Below are positions 37,915 to 49,645 of a stretch of DNA of 64,000 nucleotides, piece by piece. This stretch comes from Helianthus annuus (Eukaryota; Streptophyta; Magnoliopsida; Asterales; Asteraceae). The stretch spans positions 92,345,448 to 92,409,447 of the forward strand of contig NC_035438.2 of assembly GCF_002127325.2 (NCBI RefSeq), read 5' to 3'. The notes beneath the pieces are model-generated. The model did not search any database. It was not told the DNA's origin and worked only from the letters and a program-made list of their open reading frames with translations. The first letter of the stretch is position 1, and each line of letters opens with the position of its first letter. Made by a program: the position numbers and the translations under genes.

Positions 37915-40173
37915 ATGATGATTTGTTATGTGCAGGATCTTCCAAAACTTGTATCTAGGTGGATAATGGATAGTGGAGCGTCAAGGCATATGACAGGGAA
38001 GATTGCGCTGCTGTATGATGTGAATAACATTAATGGTGGTTATGTGGGTTTTGCGGGTAATCAAGGAGGAAGGATCATAGGTGAAGGAACGTTGTCAAAT
38101 GGCGTTATAACGTTTGAGAGAGTTAACTACATCGCTGAGTTGGAGAACAACCTGCTGAGTATCTCCCAGATTTGTGACAGGATGTATACTACTCATTTCA
38201 CTGACAAAGAATGTTTGATCTTGAAACCGGGATTTGTGATACCTGAAGAGTTGATCATCATGAGGGCACCAAGAGTCAACGATCTGTATGTGTTGGACAT
38301 GAGCGTTGCTACTACAACCACGGGTCAGGCTCATTGTTTTGTGTCCAGAGCAACAGAAAAAGAGTCGAGGTTATGGCACCGAAAGATGGGGCATATTCAC
38401 TTAAGGAAAATGAATCACTTGGTGCATAACGATTTAGTGACAGGAGTGCATGTCAAAGGTTTTCATTTGGAAGGGGAGTGCATAAGTTGTGTCAAAGGTA
38501 AACAGAAGAAAAAGTCACACCTTACAAAGCAAGTCAATTCAGTTTCAAGACCATTGGAACGACTTCACATGGATTTGTTTGGTCCAGTGAATGTCAAGAG
38601 TATAACAGGAGATTCCTACTGTTTGGTCGTGACTGATGATTACTCCAGATTTTCTAGGGTTATGTTTTTGAAATCCAAAGACGAAACGTTTGACAGCCTA
38701 ATGGCATTGTTTAAAAGAATTGAGAATTTGTACCAGAGGCCAATCTGTAGAATTCGTAGTGATAATGGTACTGAGTTCAAAAACAGTAAGATGGATGAAT
38801 TTTGTGACGAACGAGGTATACTGCATGAGTTTAGTGCTCCGTACACTCCGCAGCAGAATGGAGTTGCAGAACGCAAAAATCGGACGCTAATCGAGACAGC
38901 CAGAACGATGCTTGTAGATTCTAAGTTACCAATTAATTTCTGGGCTGAAGCTGTTTCTGCTGCATGCTATACTCTCAACAGAGTTCTTACTGTGAAGAAG
39001 TTCAACAAGACGTGTTTTGAGCTACTCAATAAACGCAAGCCGAATTTGAAGTATCTAGAACCGTTTGGGTCACCCTGTACGGTGATAGAGCCTAATGGAA
39101 AGTTTGGTTCGAAGAGCATTGAGGGAATCTTTGTTGGTTATTCAAGTCCTATGCGACGTGTCTTCGTTCCAAGTGAGAAGCGGATTATTGAAGCAGCGAA
39201 TGTTGAATGTCAAGGTTACACTATGCCGCCACAGAATCCTGGTGATTCATGGCGTTATCATTATGAAAAACTTTGGGATTCATTTGACATGAGAGAAGAA
39301 TCAGAGGAAGAAGAAGATTTCTTTGATGAGCTGGATATTTTGCAAGAGTATGAGTCGCAGCTCAGGTTCCCAGCGGAGTATTCTAGAAGACCTCGGGAAA
39401 CTCCAAACGACGATGAAGCAGGTCCTAGTAATGCTGGTGAACATAATGATGAAGTTGCTCCTGGTAATCAGTCGGAGGTGAATGATGATCAAGAAGCTGA
39501 TAACATGCCAGTATTTGATCATGGTGATTCAGATCTTGAGGGGGAGCAGATCCAGTTGTCAAGTCAAACAAACCAAGTTGGTAAACAAGATGCAGAGCAG
39601 AATGTTACTAATCTGGAGGGAAATGTAGATGTTCCAAGTGAAGTGATGCCGCGAACTCTTTCTTATCATCCAGAGGAGTTGATCATAGGAGAATTGCAAT
39701 CGGGCGTTCGCACGAGACGTCAAATTGACCAGGGCTTAACATGTTTTTATTCTACAGTAGCACCTTTACAAACTGAATTTTCATTAAGTTGTTTTATCTC
39801 GCAGGTCGAACCGAGAACTTACAAAGAGGCGCTTACTGAAGACTCTTGGGTCATAGTAATGCAAGAAGAGTTAAGTCAGTTTGAAAAGTTGGGGGTGTGG
39901 ACGTTAGTTGATTTGCCGGATGGTCAAAGGAAAATCAATACAAAATGGGTTTTCAAATGTAAGAGGGACGACAGAGGAGTGGTTGTAAGGAACAAAGCTC
40001 GACTCGTTGTTCAGGGCTTTAGTCAACAGGAAGGGATTGATTTTACCGAAGTCTACGCTCCTGTAGCTCGTCTAGAGGCTATCAGAATTTTCCTAGCATT
40101 GTACATAGTTATGCTTTCAGAAAATACAAAAACAGTAAAAAATGCAAAAATACAAAAACATGATAAAATCTAA
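37915..40173 (+). CDS. Element F pol, truncated: protease, integrase, start of RT
   Basis: An open frame of 752 codons, in a different phase from gag. Protease motif [10 protein letters not shown] starts at residue 19. A GAG-pre-integrase domain (about 150-195) carries H155/H160 and C189/C192. The integrase core has D220, D283 and E319 (D-X35-E) with [16 protein letters not shown], typical of the SIRE/Maximus lineage. An acidic linker spans about 450-600. RT begins at about 636 ([23 protein letters not shown]) but breaks at about residue 728 into unrelated 3'-region sequence, so the catalytic YVDD block and all RNase H are missing. Stops in the pol frame at 37885 and 37912 exclude simple fusion to gag. 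The ATG at 37915 or a splice after TGTGCAG at about 37935 are possible starts. Confidence 0.87.
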   Translation: MMICYVQDLPKLVSRWIMDSGASRHMTGKIALLYDVNNINGGYVGFAGNQGGRIIGEGTLSNGVITFERVNYIAELENNLLSISQICDRMYTTHFTDKECLILKPGFVIPEELIIMRAPRVNDLYVLDMSVATTTTGQAHCFVSRATEKESRLWHRKMGHIHLRKMNHLVHNDLVTGVHVKGFHLEGECISCVKGKQKKKSHLTKQVNSVSRPLERLHMDLFGPVNVKSITGDSYCLVVTDDYSRFSRVMFLKSKDETFDSLMALFKRIENLYQRPICRIRSDNGTEFKNSKMDEFCDERGILHEFSAPYTPQQNGVAERKNRTLIETARTMLVDSKLPINFWAEAVSAACYTLNRVLTVKKFNKTCFELLNKRKPNLKYLEPFGSPCTVIEPNGKFGSKSIEGIFVGYSSPMRRVFVPSEKRIIEAANVECQGYTMPPQNPGDSWRYHYEKLWDSFDMREESEEEEDFFDELDILQEYESQLRFPAEYSRRPRETPNDDEAGPSNAGEHNDEVAPGNQSEVNDDQEADNMPVFDHGDSDLEGEQIQLSSQTNQVGKQDAEQNVTNLEGNVDVPSEVMPRTLSYHPEELIIGELQSGVRTRRQIDQGLTCFYSTVAPLQTEFSLSCFISQVEPRTYKEALTEDSWVIVMQEELSQFEKLGVWTLVDLPDGQRKINTKWVFKCKRDDRGVVVRNKARLVVQGFSQQEGIDFTEVYAPVARLEAIRIFLALYIVMLSENTKTVKNAKIQKHDKI

Positions 40174-41556
40174 AAAGAGCTTGTGTATATAGGGAAAATG
40201 ATAGTACATCAGCTAGACAATTACAGTATGCTAAAGATTTGGAAAGACAAAATGAGTTAAACAGTCTCACTAACGATGTGTCGATAGGTTTTCGTACATT
40301 TAGTAAATTTATTCGGGATATAAACCTAAAATTTCAAACTGGGGAAATTCGTGGGGAACACTACTTGGATATATAGGTAACCCCTGAAATCTCGTTTGAA
40401 AGGTCTCGTATTCTGACATACTAGGTGTTTATACTCTATGATGTCTGGGGTATTATTCCGGGACTTCTGCTGAACGGTAGTTCTGACCTAGTCCTTGGCT
40501 AATACTTTATCCAAAATGCTTGAAATATAGCATAAAGCCCTCAGCTGATTAGACAATAAAATTGATAATCATCTGTTGTAGCTGAAAAGATCCTCTAAAG
40601 GGGACATACTGCAAAGTCGAAACTGATATCTCTCTGCTGAACGGAAGTTCTGACCTGAGATCCCTCAGTTCTCGCATTTAACCCCTAATTTATGCACAGA
40701 CATCATTGTAGTATTCTTGCCTGTAAGACTGAATATTGGGATTCTGGATACGGGAGTATATTCAAGAGGTGGGACACATGAATTGATCTAAGTTCTAAGA
40801 CACTTAAACGGTATCTTGAATAGATTGAAGTTTGTGTGAGAATTTAAGATGGATCAGTATATCGACAATCGAGGTGAATTGTTTAAGTCTGAGTATGTAA
40901 TGCAGCTTAATGGTACTAGTAATTTGTCTGAAAAACTGATATGATTCCCTGACACGCTCGCCAAAAATAAATTTGTAAATAGTTTACTTTCTGCAATTTA
41001 AGTTTTCTGTTATTTCATTTTTAGTCTAGATCACATTAAAATCCAAAAAGATTTTGTTTCTGCTTTATTTTTAGACAAACCAGAGTGGAAAGTTGATTGT
41101 CGGATTCTAGAAAGATGAAGCAGATGCAGTAGATTCTGAGCTGAAGAATGAGGAGAGCTTACATTGTTGGAAGTTGAACTGTTTCAAAGACAAAAACAAG
41201 TTCATTAACTTGATACTTGTTATTTTTAGAAAAAGTTGAAAATGATTTTACTAAATCAGTTTGATTCGTCAAAAGATCAACCAGGGTCATTAAATTGAAC
41301 TTGGTAGATAAATCAAGTAATCAGGGTCATTAACTTGAACTTGAATACTTGAGTGGATTTCTAGAGCTGATTGAATTTGTGTTTATTGTTTGAAAAGATA
41401 AAGTCTAATGTTATTGGTTGAGTAACAGGTTTGGAGATTTCATTATTCTCACGGAAGCTAATTGTCAAAGCTTGAACCAGAAACCTCAGATCCCAGCATA
41501 CTGAGAGGGGGAGTCTGTGAAAGGGGGAGTCTGGATCAACATCCAAAGGGAAGATT
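40174..41556 (+). mobile_element. Element F 3' region
   Basis: Non-coding. It shares blocks with the 3' regions of H (61250-61800) and partly D, such as the paired TACTAGGTGTTTATAC and TCTGGGGTATTAT segments. Two extra polypurine-like copies, AGGGGGAGTCTG, are at 41506 and 41522. The true tract, at 45285-45295 before the 3' LTR, is separated from them by solo LTR G. Confidence 0.7.
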
Positions 41557-44500
41557 TGTCACACCCCGACCGCGTATAACATGCAACCGCGGCGGAAAAC
41601 GTCGGGGAGTGTTGTGAACAGAATTAATTTGTTTCATAACCATGGCATACAAAGTTGTATTTTATATATAAACAAGAGTAGTACATTGTTTCAAAACAAG
41701 AAATACCAAGTTCATAACATATTTATACTAGCCTATCTTCATTGTTAGGCTCTAAGGCACAGGTCCGCCCTAGTTTCGTGTTCATCGTCCTATGGAACAG
41801 CTCCTGAAAACACATGTGAAAGTAGGTACGTCAGCATAAAAATGCCTGTGAGATACATAGTTTTTGTGAAAATGGGATTCATGACTTGTGTTTAAAGAAT
41901 GTTTAATAACAGTCAGTCATGAACCTTGTAATTTGTCTTGCTTTGTAAACCATTTGAAAAACGATAACATCAAAGGATATGTATAAATAAGTGCAAGGTT
42001 AAATGAATAACCAAGTAAAATGAGTTGAATAAGATAAGTTGTTTGTGAAAATAATGTCTTGTGAAGAATATGTTACTTATGTAAAATGTAATGTGTCTAA
42101 ACTGAAATGACTTAGATAACGCCACGATATGTAATATTATACAAACATTTATATATAGGAAGTACCAGCGGCGTATCCACCATGTTTGTATCATATTACA
42201 CACGCCACGTTACTTAAATCATTTACCCAAACCAATCCACCATGTAAATTGTTCATGTGTAAACCAAATGTCAAGTGTTATTGTGTAAACCATGTCAAAT
42301 GTTTATGTTCAAATGTAAACCACCAAATGTGTATGTCAATGTCAACGTGTTTATGTTCAATGTAAATCATGTAATGTGCATCCCAAAATGTATCATGTAT
42401 GGTAAGCGAAATGTATCAACTTAAACCATTTGTAAAATGCACAAAACAAGTCGTTGAAGTAACACGTGGTTTAAATCAACGTTATGTTCTGTGGAAAAAT
42501 GCATGCTCTATTGATATTAACATTTATGCGGTATTGTAAACTATGCATACATCCAAGCCTTGAGACTGCGGCGATAAACCCTTAAACAAATTAAAGGTTT
42601 ATCTAAGTTATGTATATCGAATTCGGTCACTCCTTCCAGTCCTATCAAACCCAGGACTTCAGGAAATGGGAGTTGTCAATTCCTATGGTACCACTACCTA
42701 CTAACGAACGGCGTAGCTAATGTTAATGAATGTATTGTCCCATGTTAAACAAACCAAATGTCATAACAAAATGAAGGCATGTGATGTAAACAATTGTACT
42801 AAGTATGCTAAGTAAACATACGAAGCAGAAATGTTCATGTAAATCAATGTGCCCATATGCTGAGTAAACATATGCAGCAGAAAATGTTCATGTAAATCAA
42901 TGTGCCCATATGCTGAGTAAACATATGCAGCAGAAATGTTCATGTAAATCAATGTGCCCATATGCTGAGTAAACATATGCAGCAGTAATGTTCATGTAAA
43001 TCAATGCACTAAGTACGCACACAATGGGCATACATAGCATAAAATGTAATAAAATCGTGTACTATAATGTACTAACAACATAGCAGGCATATGATGTGAA
43101 AACATGGAAAGCATGAATGTAACAGATAGGCACATGTGTTTCACCCCAAAACAGTTTGGAAAACAGTAAAAGAGGGGTTCAATGTACTCACCTGAGATTG
43201 CTTTGAGTTCCTTGTATAATAACCAGATAGTGCTAAAGATCACGGAATATCAACGGCACCTAATAGGTAGCTTATGTTAATATACCGGACCAAATCGGAA
43301 GGATCGGACAGTACGCGGGTTCGAAAACCAAACGAGTATGGAGACTCGTGTAATATGGTTTAACAAAGCCTACATACTAAAATGAAACTAATCCTAAGTG
43401 CTTACGGTCCATCACGACCTGTTTAGGTAGCTTATGCTACCCTAACGCGTCGTTCGTGTAGAACGCGTTCGGAACGCCTAACATCGTGACCACAAGGTAT
43501 AACCTCGGAAGGTTATAGCTATGGTCACCTAATGTGTTTGGTTGGATCCTAAAGATCGACCAAATGGGTCGGGTTCGAAAGTATAAGCGATGGTTTAGAT
43601 CGCTTACCTTACGACCCTATATAAGCACTATACTAAACGTGACGAGCTAAGCATGTTAGAACATGCTTAACTAAGTTTAGAAAACAGGTTTGACATCAAA
43701 ACAAACGGCTTTGATGCCCACGAGTAGTTTGGTTACAAAATATGCAAGAATGCACATTTTGGCCGAAACTACGACTCGTCACTGAGCCTAGATAACGTGG
43801 TGATCAGTAGGTATGGTCACTATGGACCATAACCATCGTGATCACGCTCACGTTATGAAGTTCCATGAACTTCGCGTCGACCATAAGCTGGTCAATGCAG
43901 AAAGTCAACAAAACGTTGACTTTCGGACTCGAAAAGCGAATAAAAGAGCGAAAGAAGACTTACGGAGGGTCCCCGAGTGCTAATCTAGATCAAATAGCTC
44001 AGGTATGAAACAATGGTTCCAACTTAGAGCTTTAGATCTGATTCTTGTGGGTTTTTACACAAAAAGGGGGGGTATTTATAGGAAAAGTGGAACCGTTAGG
44101 ATCGTTTATCGAATATCGTGCCGCGATCTCGAGCGTACACTTGTCAAATTCTTGTGGTAAGTCAGATATTGGCTCTTGGCTCTTAATAGGGTGAAAGGGC
44201 ATCGCCCCTTGATCGAACGAAAGGCCAAACTGCATTAAATGCAGAATATTTTCTGTCAGACACCCTCACGTGGCCCGCCTCAACATGCAGGCAGAACTCA
44301 CGCGGGCCGCCTGGCCCCTTCTGATCTGCACCAAGTTTCAGAAATTACAGTTTTGGTCCCTGTTGCGTGTTTAAGCCATTTCCGACACTTTTAAGGCCCG
44401 TAAAGCCAACTTTAAGGCCCTAAAATGATGCCTAAACATTGTGGACATGAAACATACTCAAAAATGTTCCGGATGTTGGTTCGTTTGGCCGTACGATCGC

Positions 44501-45160
44501 GATGTTCGCTTAATTACGACGGAATGCGCATAAGCGCGACAGACGATCCAAATGACGCGACGAATGGATTTTTCTCATGCTAAACACTAAGGCATAATAT
44601 AAGCATGCTTACATAAATTTTTGGATGTCCGGATGTATTCAGAATGTAAGTTATGCGCAAAAGTGCAAACTTATGCACTTTTTGACACTTTTAGTCCCTG
44701 AATGATCCAAAAGTTTGTTTTAGCATACCAAACCTTTCAAAGCCTATTTCTAAGCTATGTAAAGGATATTTATGGTATGTTTAACTTATGGACATGTTCC
44801 GGAATGTTCGTTACAGTTCAAATTGGCATACTTTCACAGTTTTGTCAAGTTTAGTCCCTGTAAGCGAATTAACTTGTTTTTGCTATACCAAAGCCTTCAA
44901 AACTTATTTCTAAGTTATGTAAAGGTTGTTTAAGGTACGTTGAGTATATGTTGATGTTCCGGAGTATTTGTCGTATTAAACTGAGTACGTTTACGCACCA
45001 GTTTGCGTATAATTCTCTTAGAAAGCGATGTAGAGTTTGAATTTGAACAAAAGCCAAAACATGAAAAATGTAAAATACAACCAAACAAACATTGGGATCA
45101 AATAACATTATTTTATTGATACTTGAACTGTTCACAATGATTACAAGCACAAATGTTTCA
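41557..45160 (-). mobile_element. G: solo gypsy LTR inside element F
   Basis: A 3604-bp LTR with no internal region. On the plus strand it runs TGTCACACCCCGACC...AAATGTTTCA. The target duplication AGATT is at 41552-41556 and 45161-45165. It is in opposite orientation to the related G' that surrounds F. A minus-strand TATA box (CTATAAATA) lies near 44070. GC-rich CACGCGGGCCGC sequence at about 44310 matches the palindrome in G'. No gene is present. Confidence 0.9.
42826..42998. repeat. Tandem repeat in solo LTR G
   Basis: A little over three copies of a 53-bp unit (AATGTTCATGTAAATCAATG... ATGCTGAGTAAACATATGC), nearly identical. Confidence 0.9.
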
Positions 45161-45295
45161 AGATTGAAGATGGAACTAGGAAAAGATTTTGAACCTGTGA
45201 AGATTGAGTTGATACAATGAAGAGACAAAGTTGGAGAAAAGACCAAGACTAAAGACTCAGGCGCTAAAGACTACGTCAACATCCAAGGGGGAGTC

Positions 45296-45740
45296 TGTTG
45301 GTGCACGAAATGTCTGCTGACTACGTCTTATCAAGTCTTGTGTCTAGATAGGTTAAACAGATGCATAAACATGATTAAAATAGGGTTTGTATAGGTTTTA
45401 GAAAGTCTGACCGTTTGAAATAACCCTGTCCGTTTGAGGTCACCTGGCCGTTTGAACATATTGGTCATTTGAAGCCTGACCGTTTGGGTCTCATTCAAAC
45501 GGACAGCCAGACATTATAAATAGGTGATGTTCATTTCAAACGGTTAGAGAATATGTATGTGTTTGTGAGTTGAGGTGCTGCTAAAATTTCATCAGAATCA
45601 TTGTAAAGACTTGCAATCAGTAATAGAAAGAAGAATTGAAAGGATTAAGCTGTTTTTGACTTGGTTTACTCTGTTTCCGCCTTTGTAAACTAAGATGAAC
45701 TACTTCTACTGACATTTAAGGTCATCGGAACGGTCCTACA
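45296..45740 (+). repeat. Element F 3' LTR
   Basis: 445 bp, preceded by the polypurine tract AAGGGGGAGTC and followed by the AAGGT target duplication. It differs from the 5' LTR at two bases that I can see (GTC/ATC at the third motif, ACAG/ACGG near the end). The TATA box is at 45515-45522. Confidence 0.95.
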
Positions 45741-46877
45741 AAGGTTTAAATGAGGATTTCAAAAACGATGGTTTATACTAAACTAATAACGATTTCAATA
45801 AGGTGAACAAGACTTGTTGGTTGTATTTACATAACAAATGACATTCATTAGCTCTGATCAAGCCGACCAGTATTAGGTTATGGTACCATAGGATCTGACA
45901 AATCCCGTTATCAGACTACACCCATTGTTATGTGTGGGGGTTATGTAGATAGTGACCGAATCTGTTATTGTTAACTTACCCTTTGGTGGTTTGTTAATGC
46001 AAGAAACGAGTTAGACGAGTCACAAAGGTTTAAATGTTGTTAGCAAGATGACCAAAAGTAGTTTCACTATTAAAACGAATACGATTTTGGGACGAGTTAA
46101 ACAATTTGAAACGAGATACACGATTTGAAACGAGTTAGACGAATTAAACGATTGGTTTTGGGTAGTGATTAGATAATGGGACGGGTGTAGTATGATAGAA
46201 TCATGGTAGATACGCCGCTGGTACATCTTATATATAAGTGCTTCTATCATATTACATTGTGTGTCATTATTTAGTTCACTGGGGAAACGATTTTGAAACG
46301 ATGTCACACAACGAGGTTTTCAAAACGATATGAACCATACGAGTTTTATTAACGAGTTTTTACGAGATGTTTACAAGTTGTTATACTAAGACAAATGTTT
46401 TTGAGTTAAGAGTCATGGCTACGAGATTTTATAAACTATAACCAATTTGATTTGAGTTGGTTAATTATGTTGCAATACACTTTTCTAAACGAGGTTTGTA
46501 TTTTGACTCATGTAGTCTAACGAGATACTGCAACATATAAACAAGCCATGAATCCGATACTCCCATAAAACCTATGTACTCGCCAGCATTTCTTTGCTGA
46601 CTTTACTTTTTACATATGTTTCAGGTGGTATTGCTTGATGTTGCTTGCTAGGAAGCTTGTGTCACATAGGACCTGGACGAGGCCTTAGTGATTTAAAAAC
46701 AGTTATAAACAATATGTAGTTTGTTTGTTTTGAGTTAAAGACAATGTACATTACATAATAATTCAATAAAACAAAACATTTGGTTACCATGGTTGTGAAA
46801 CAATAATTCTGTTGCAACACTCCCCGACGTTTCCGCCACGGTTTGTTGTTTTAACGTTGTCGGGGTGTGACATTGTG

Positions 46878-47522
46878 CAACCCAAGACAGATAATCGGTC
46901 CAATCATCATATGTTGTTACTTAATATTTTCAGCTGAGTGGTTTATTTGGTCCAATCACAGTTCAATTAAAATTCACAATCAATACATTTGCATGTGTTT
47001 CTCGATCAAATAAAATCAATTAAATCTCATTTGACCGAAAACAAAGGAAACTGTAAAAGCTTTGACTGTTGTGCACATGTTGTAGTTGGTTCAATGCATG
47101 TAAAGGTCCAATGAGAGAATACTAAGATCTTGAATCACAACTTGAACAACAAACGACCCAATAGAAATAAACAAACAATTAAAATTTGTCGGCCCAAGAT
47201 ACAAAGCAACTAATTAGATAAAGCGGTCCAATCACATCCACTTATACGGGCGGCCCAATCATATTATTAGTGATCTAATAAAGTGAGTTATATGAAAATT
47301 GAATGAAGGCCTAATCAGATGTTGTTGCTTGATATAATGATGTCGGATTAGTGGATCTTGTGGCCCAATCAGTTGATTGTTAGTGATTGAACTAATCTTG
47401 TTGTTTATTGGTTGCAGGTGATTCAAGGTGATTTCGTTTGAGCAGGATAATTTCGTTTGAAAGTAATCTTGTTTGTGTTTTCACTTGAAAAAGGACTGTC
47501 TCGATAAACGTGTTTTCGAATC
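46878..47522 (+). mobile_element. Element D segment upstream of gag, with CCAAT-type motif array
   Basis: This replaces the N-terminal gag part seen in F and H. It has no ORF. Seven copies of GG(T/C)C(C/T)AAT(C/G)A occur at 46897, 46949, 47105, 47225, 47252, 47308 and 47362, five containing the CCAATCA core bound by NF-Y factors. The spacing is irregular. Confidence 0.6.
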
Positions 47523-49591
47523 ATGGATTTAAATTTCTTTAATATGTCTAATGAAATAATTAATAGAATAAATGTATTAAAGAAAGAATTTGACTCGTTT
47601 ACAGGTTGTCGAAAAGAAAGTACAAAGAGTATCATTGAGAGGTATAGCCATCTTGTTCGCTCAATGTCTGACAAGGGTATTCAGAAAAGTCCAAATGAAT
47701 GGGTTGAAAGATTAGCCAATGCCATACCTCAACAAGAATGGGGTACATATCTGCTGGATTTAAAAAGAACTGGAGAATACTCTAGATTGACAATTTGTCA
47801 ATTCATTGAGAAACTTGAAGAACAGATGGAGAGAAATGATGAGAAGAAGAAAAGTCAAAGTGGAAAATCAATACTAAAGAAAAGCAGGAGTAAAGGTGTC
47901 CAAGTGGGAGAGGAACAGACTGAAGAAATTTCAGTTTTGAAAGAAGAAAAGAAAGCTGATAAGAAACGAATTCTTGTGCTGAAGACAAATTGTGAGAAGT
48001 TGAGGTCTGAAAATGTCAAACTGTCAAGTGATTTGAACAGTTTGACATTAGAAAACAAGGTTTTGAAAGAGAAAGAAAAAGAGTTTGAAAGCAAAAAGAA
48101 ATCTTCAGAAAATGAAGATTTCTGGATAAAGTTGGAAAACAAGAATCTGAAAGCAAATGAAATGAAATTTCAAAAACAGATAAAAGTTTTGGAAAATGAA
48201 AAATCTGTTCTTGAAAACATTAAGATTAAGAATGAAAAATCAATCAAGTCTCATCTTGAAAGAATATCTCGGCTTGAAAATGAAGCTGAGAATTCAAGAG
48301 CTAAAATTGATGAGCTTGAAAAGAAATTGAAAGGTTTTGTGACTTCATCAGAGTTTTGAATCATCCTTGTCCAAAACCGATCAATTCTGTTCCAATAAGT
48401 GACAATGTCACAAACTTTGACAATGTCAAAGTTGAGGATTATGATGATGGAGCTGATGATGAAAATGAAAAACAAAAAATATTTTTGAAATTAAAAGAAA
48501 AATTTCAAGAAACTGTTTTACATTCTACTGAAAAAGGTGAATGTTCTACGCAGAAACCTTTGAAGAAGACTGTAGAACAAAAACAAAAAGTTAAAAATTT
48601 GAAAAATTTCCAAAAAGATAATAAAAGTTCATCAGTTCAGTCATCCAATCATATTAAAAAAACACAAAAATTAGAAAATAAAAACTCAAAAATAGTTGGT
48701 GAAAAGTGGTGCAGGTTGGACCACAGTGCTCAAATGCAAAATCCAGCTCAAAGGAGAAGATGGAATGGGAATTCACCCAAGACTAATCATTTCAATGATA
48801 GCAAGTTGAGAAATGATCAGTACTTCAAATCAAATCAATGCTATGATTTGAGTATTTGGGTTGAAAAAGAAGAACGGTATGACAACAGAGTGTGTTACAA
48901 TTGTGGCTATCAAGGACACATAGCTTTTGATTGCCAGAGAAGGAATTTTGAGATGAGAAGATGCTTTGAATGCAACATCAAAGGTCACATTGCCAGAGTT
49001 TGCCCAGGGAGATCTATGAGAAGATCGAGGGTGGTATCTCAGAAAATGGCAAAGATTCCAGTCTATGTCAAGCCCAAAGAACAGAAGGTTCAAAAATCTA
49101 AAGTTCAAGAACAGACAATTCAAGAAAAGAAAGTTAAACTTTCACATGGGCAGAAAGACAGACTGAGAAAGAAGAGGAAGAAGGCGCGAGAGTATTTGGA
49201 GAAGATTTTGTCCTCGGATACAAAAGGAAAATCAGATAAAAACTCTGATAAACCAATTTGCTCTTCAAGGACTGACAAATCAAGCAAACTGAGTTCATCA
49301 GATACAAATCTGAGGACAGACAGGTTAAAAAAGAAAGAGAAAATGGTCGGCGATGAATCTGACGTGTTGAAGTTAGACAAGCCACCTTCAGGCAATGAAT
49401 CTGACAGGACAAAGTCAGACAAGCCATGTGCAGGCAATGATTCTGGTTCGTCAAAGCCAGAGGAGACATTGGTTGAGGTAAAAAGTGGAGATTCCAGTTT
49501 GACAATGAATGATGAAAATTTTCCATCATTATCAAAAGGAATTTCAAAAACACCCAAGGACCGTCAGGCTTGGGTGAAACTTTTCAAATGA
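47523..49591 (+). pseudogene. Element D gag, N-terminally shortened and frameshifted
   Basis: Two overlapping frames, 47523-48359 and 48356-49591, are joined by an apparent one-base frameshift near 48355. The first matches the middle of F and H gag (KKEFDSFTG... IIERYSHLVRSM, then W(G)TYLL) and a long coiled coil. The second holds two CCHC knuckles, CYNCGYQGHIAFDC and CFECNIKGHIARVC, then a Ser/Lys/Asp-rich tail with DKPxxGNES(D)-like repeats ending QAWVKLF. About 150 N-terminal residues present in F are absent. Pol does not follow. Confidence 0.85.
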
Positions 49592-49602
49592 AAAACATGA
49601 CT

Positions 49603-49645
49603 TGCCGGAGTTCCCAGGTTGGTAAGCGTGGAACATGAATCGGCA
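49603..49645 (+). promoter_or_regulatory. Post-gag RNA hairpin, element D copy
   Basis: Outer stem TGCCG/CGGCA, inner stem GTTCC/GGAAC, 15-base loop. It starts 12 bases after the gag stop. It is conserved although D has no pol. Confidence 0.8.

Larger units (their letters stand above)
33098..45740 (+). mobile_element. Element F: young SIRE-like Ty1/copia with truncated pol
   Basis: LTRs of 445 bp (33098-33542, 45296-45740) differ at about two bases. The target duplication is AAGGT (33093-33097, 45741-45745). In order: LTR, primer site, motif-rich leader, gag, hairpin, pol ending inside RT, 3' region, solo LTR G (inserted), polypurine tract, LTR. Without G it is about 9 kb. Deleted pol plus three gag stops in a very young copy imply movement in trans or damage after insertion. 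Confidence 0.93.
30845..46872 (+). mobile_element. G': solo gypsy LTR in D, split by element F
   Basis: The target duplication TTGTG is present at 30840-30844 and 46873-46877. The LTR itself is 30845-33097 plus 45746-46872, about 3.4 kb, starting TGTGACATCTG and ending CGGGGTGTGACA. There is no internal region, primer site or second LTR, so it is a solo LTR. Its sequence is homologous to the reverse complement of 41557-45160. A TATAAATA box lies near 31930 and a GC-rich palindrome (CACGCGGGCCGCGTG) at about 31720. Confidence 0.88.

Noticed and set aside
41557..46872. Terminal inverted repeats suggesting one DNA transposon spanning 41557-46872
   Set aside because: The inverted similarity comes from two separate solo LTRs in opposite orientation (G and G'). 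Each has its own target duplication, and the 3' LTR of F lies between them.
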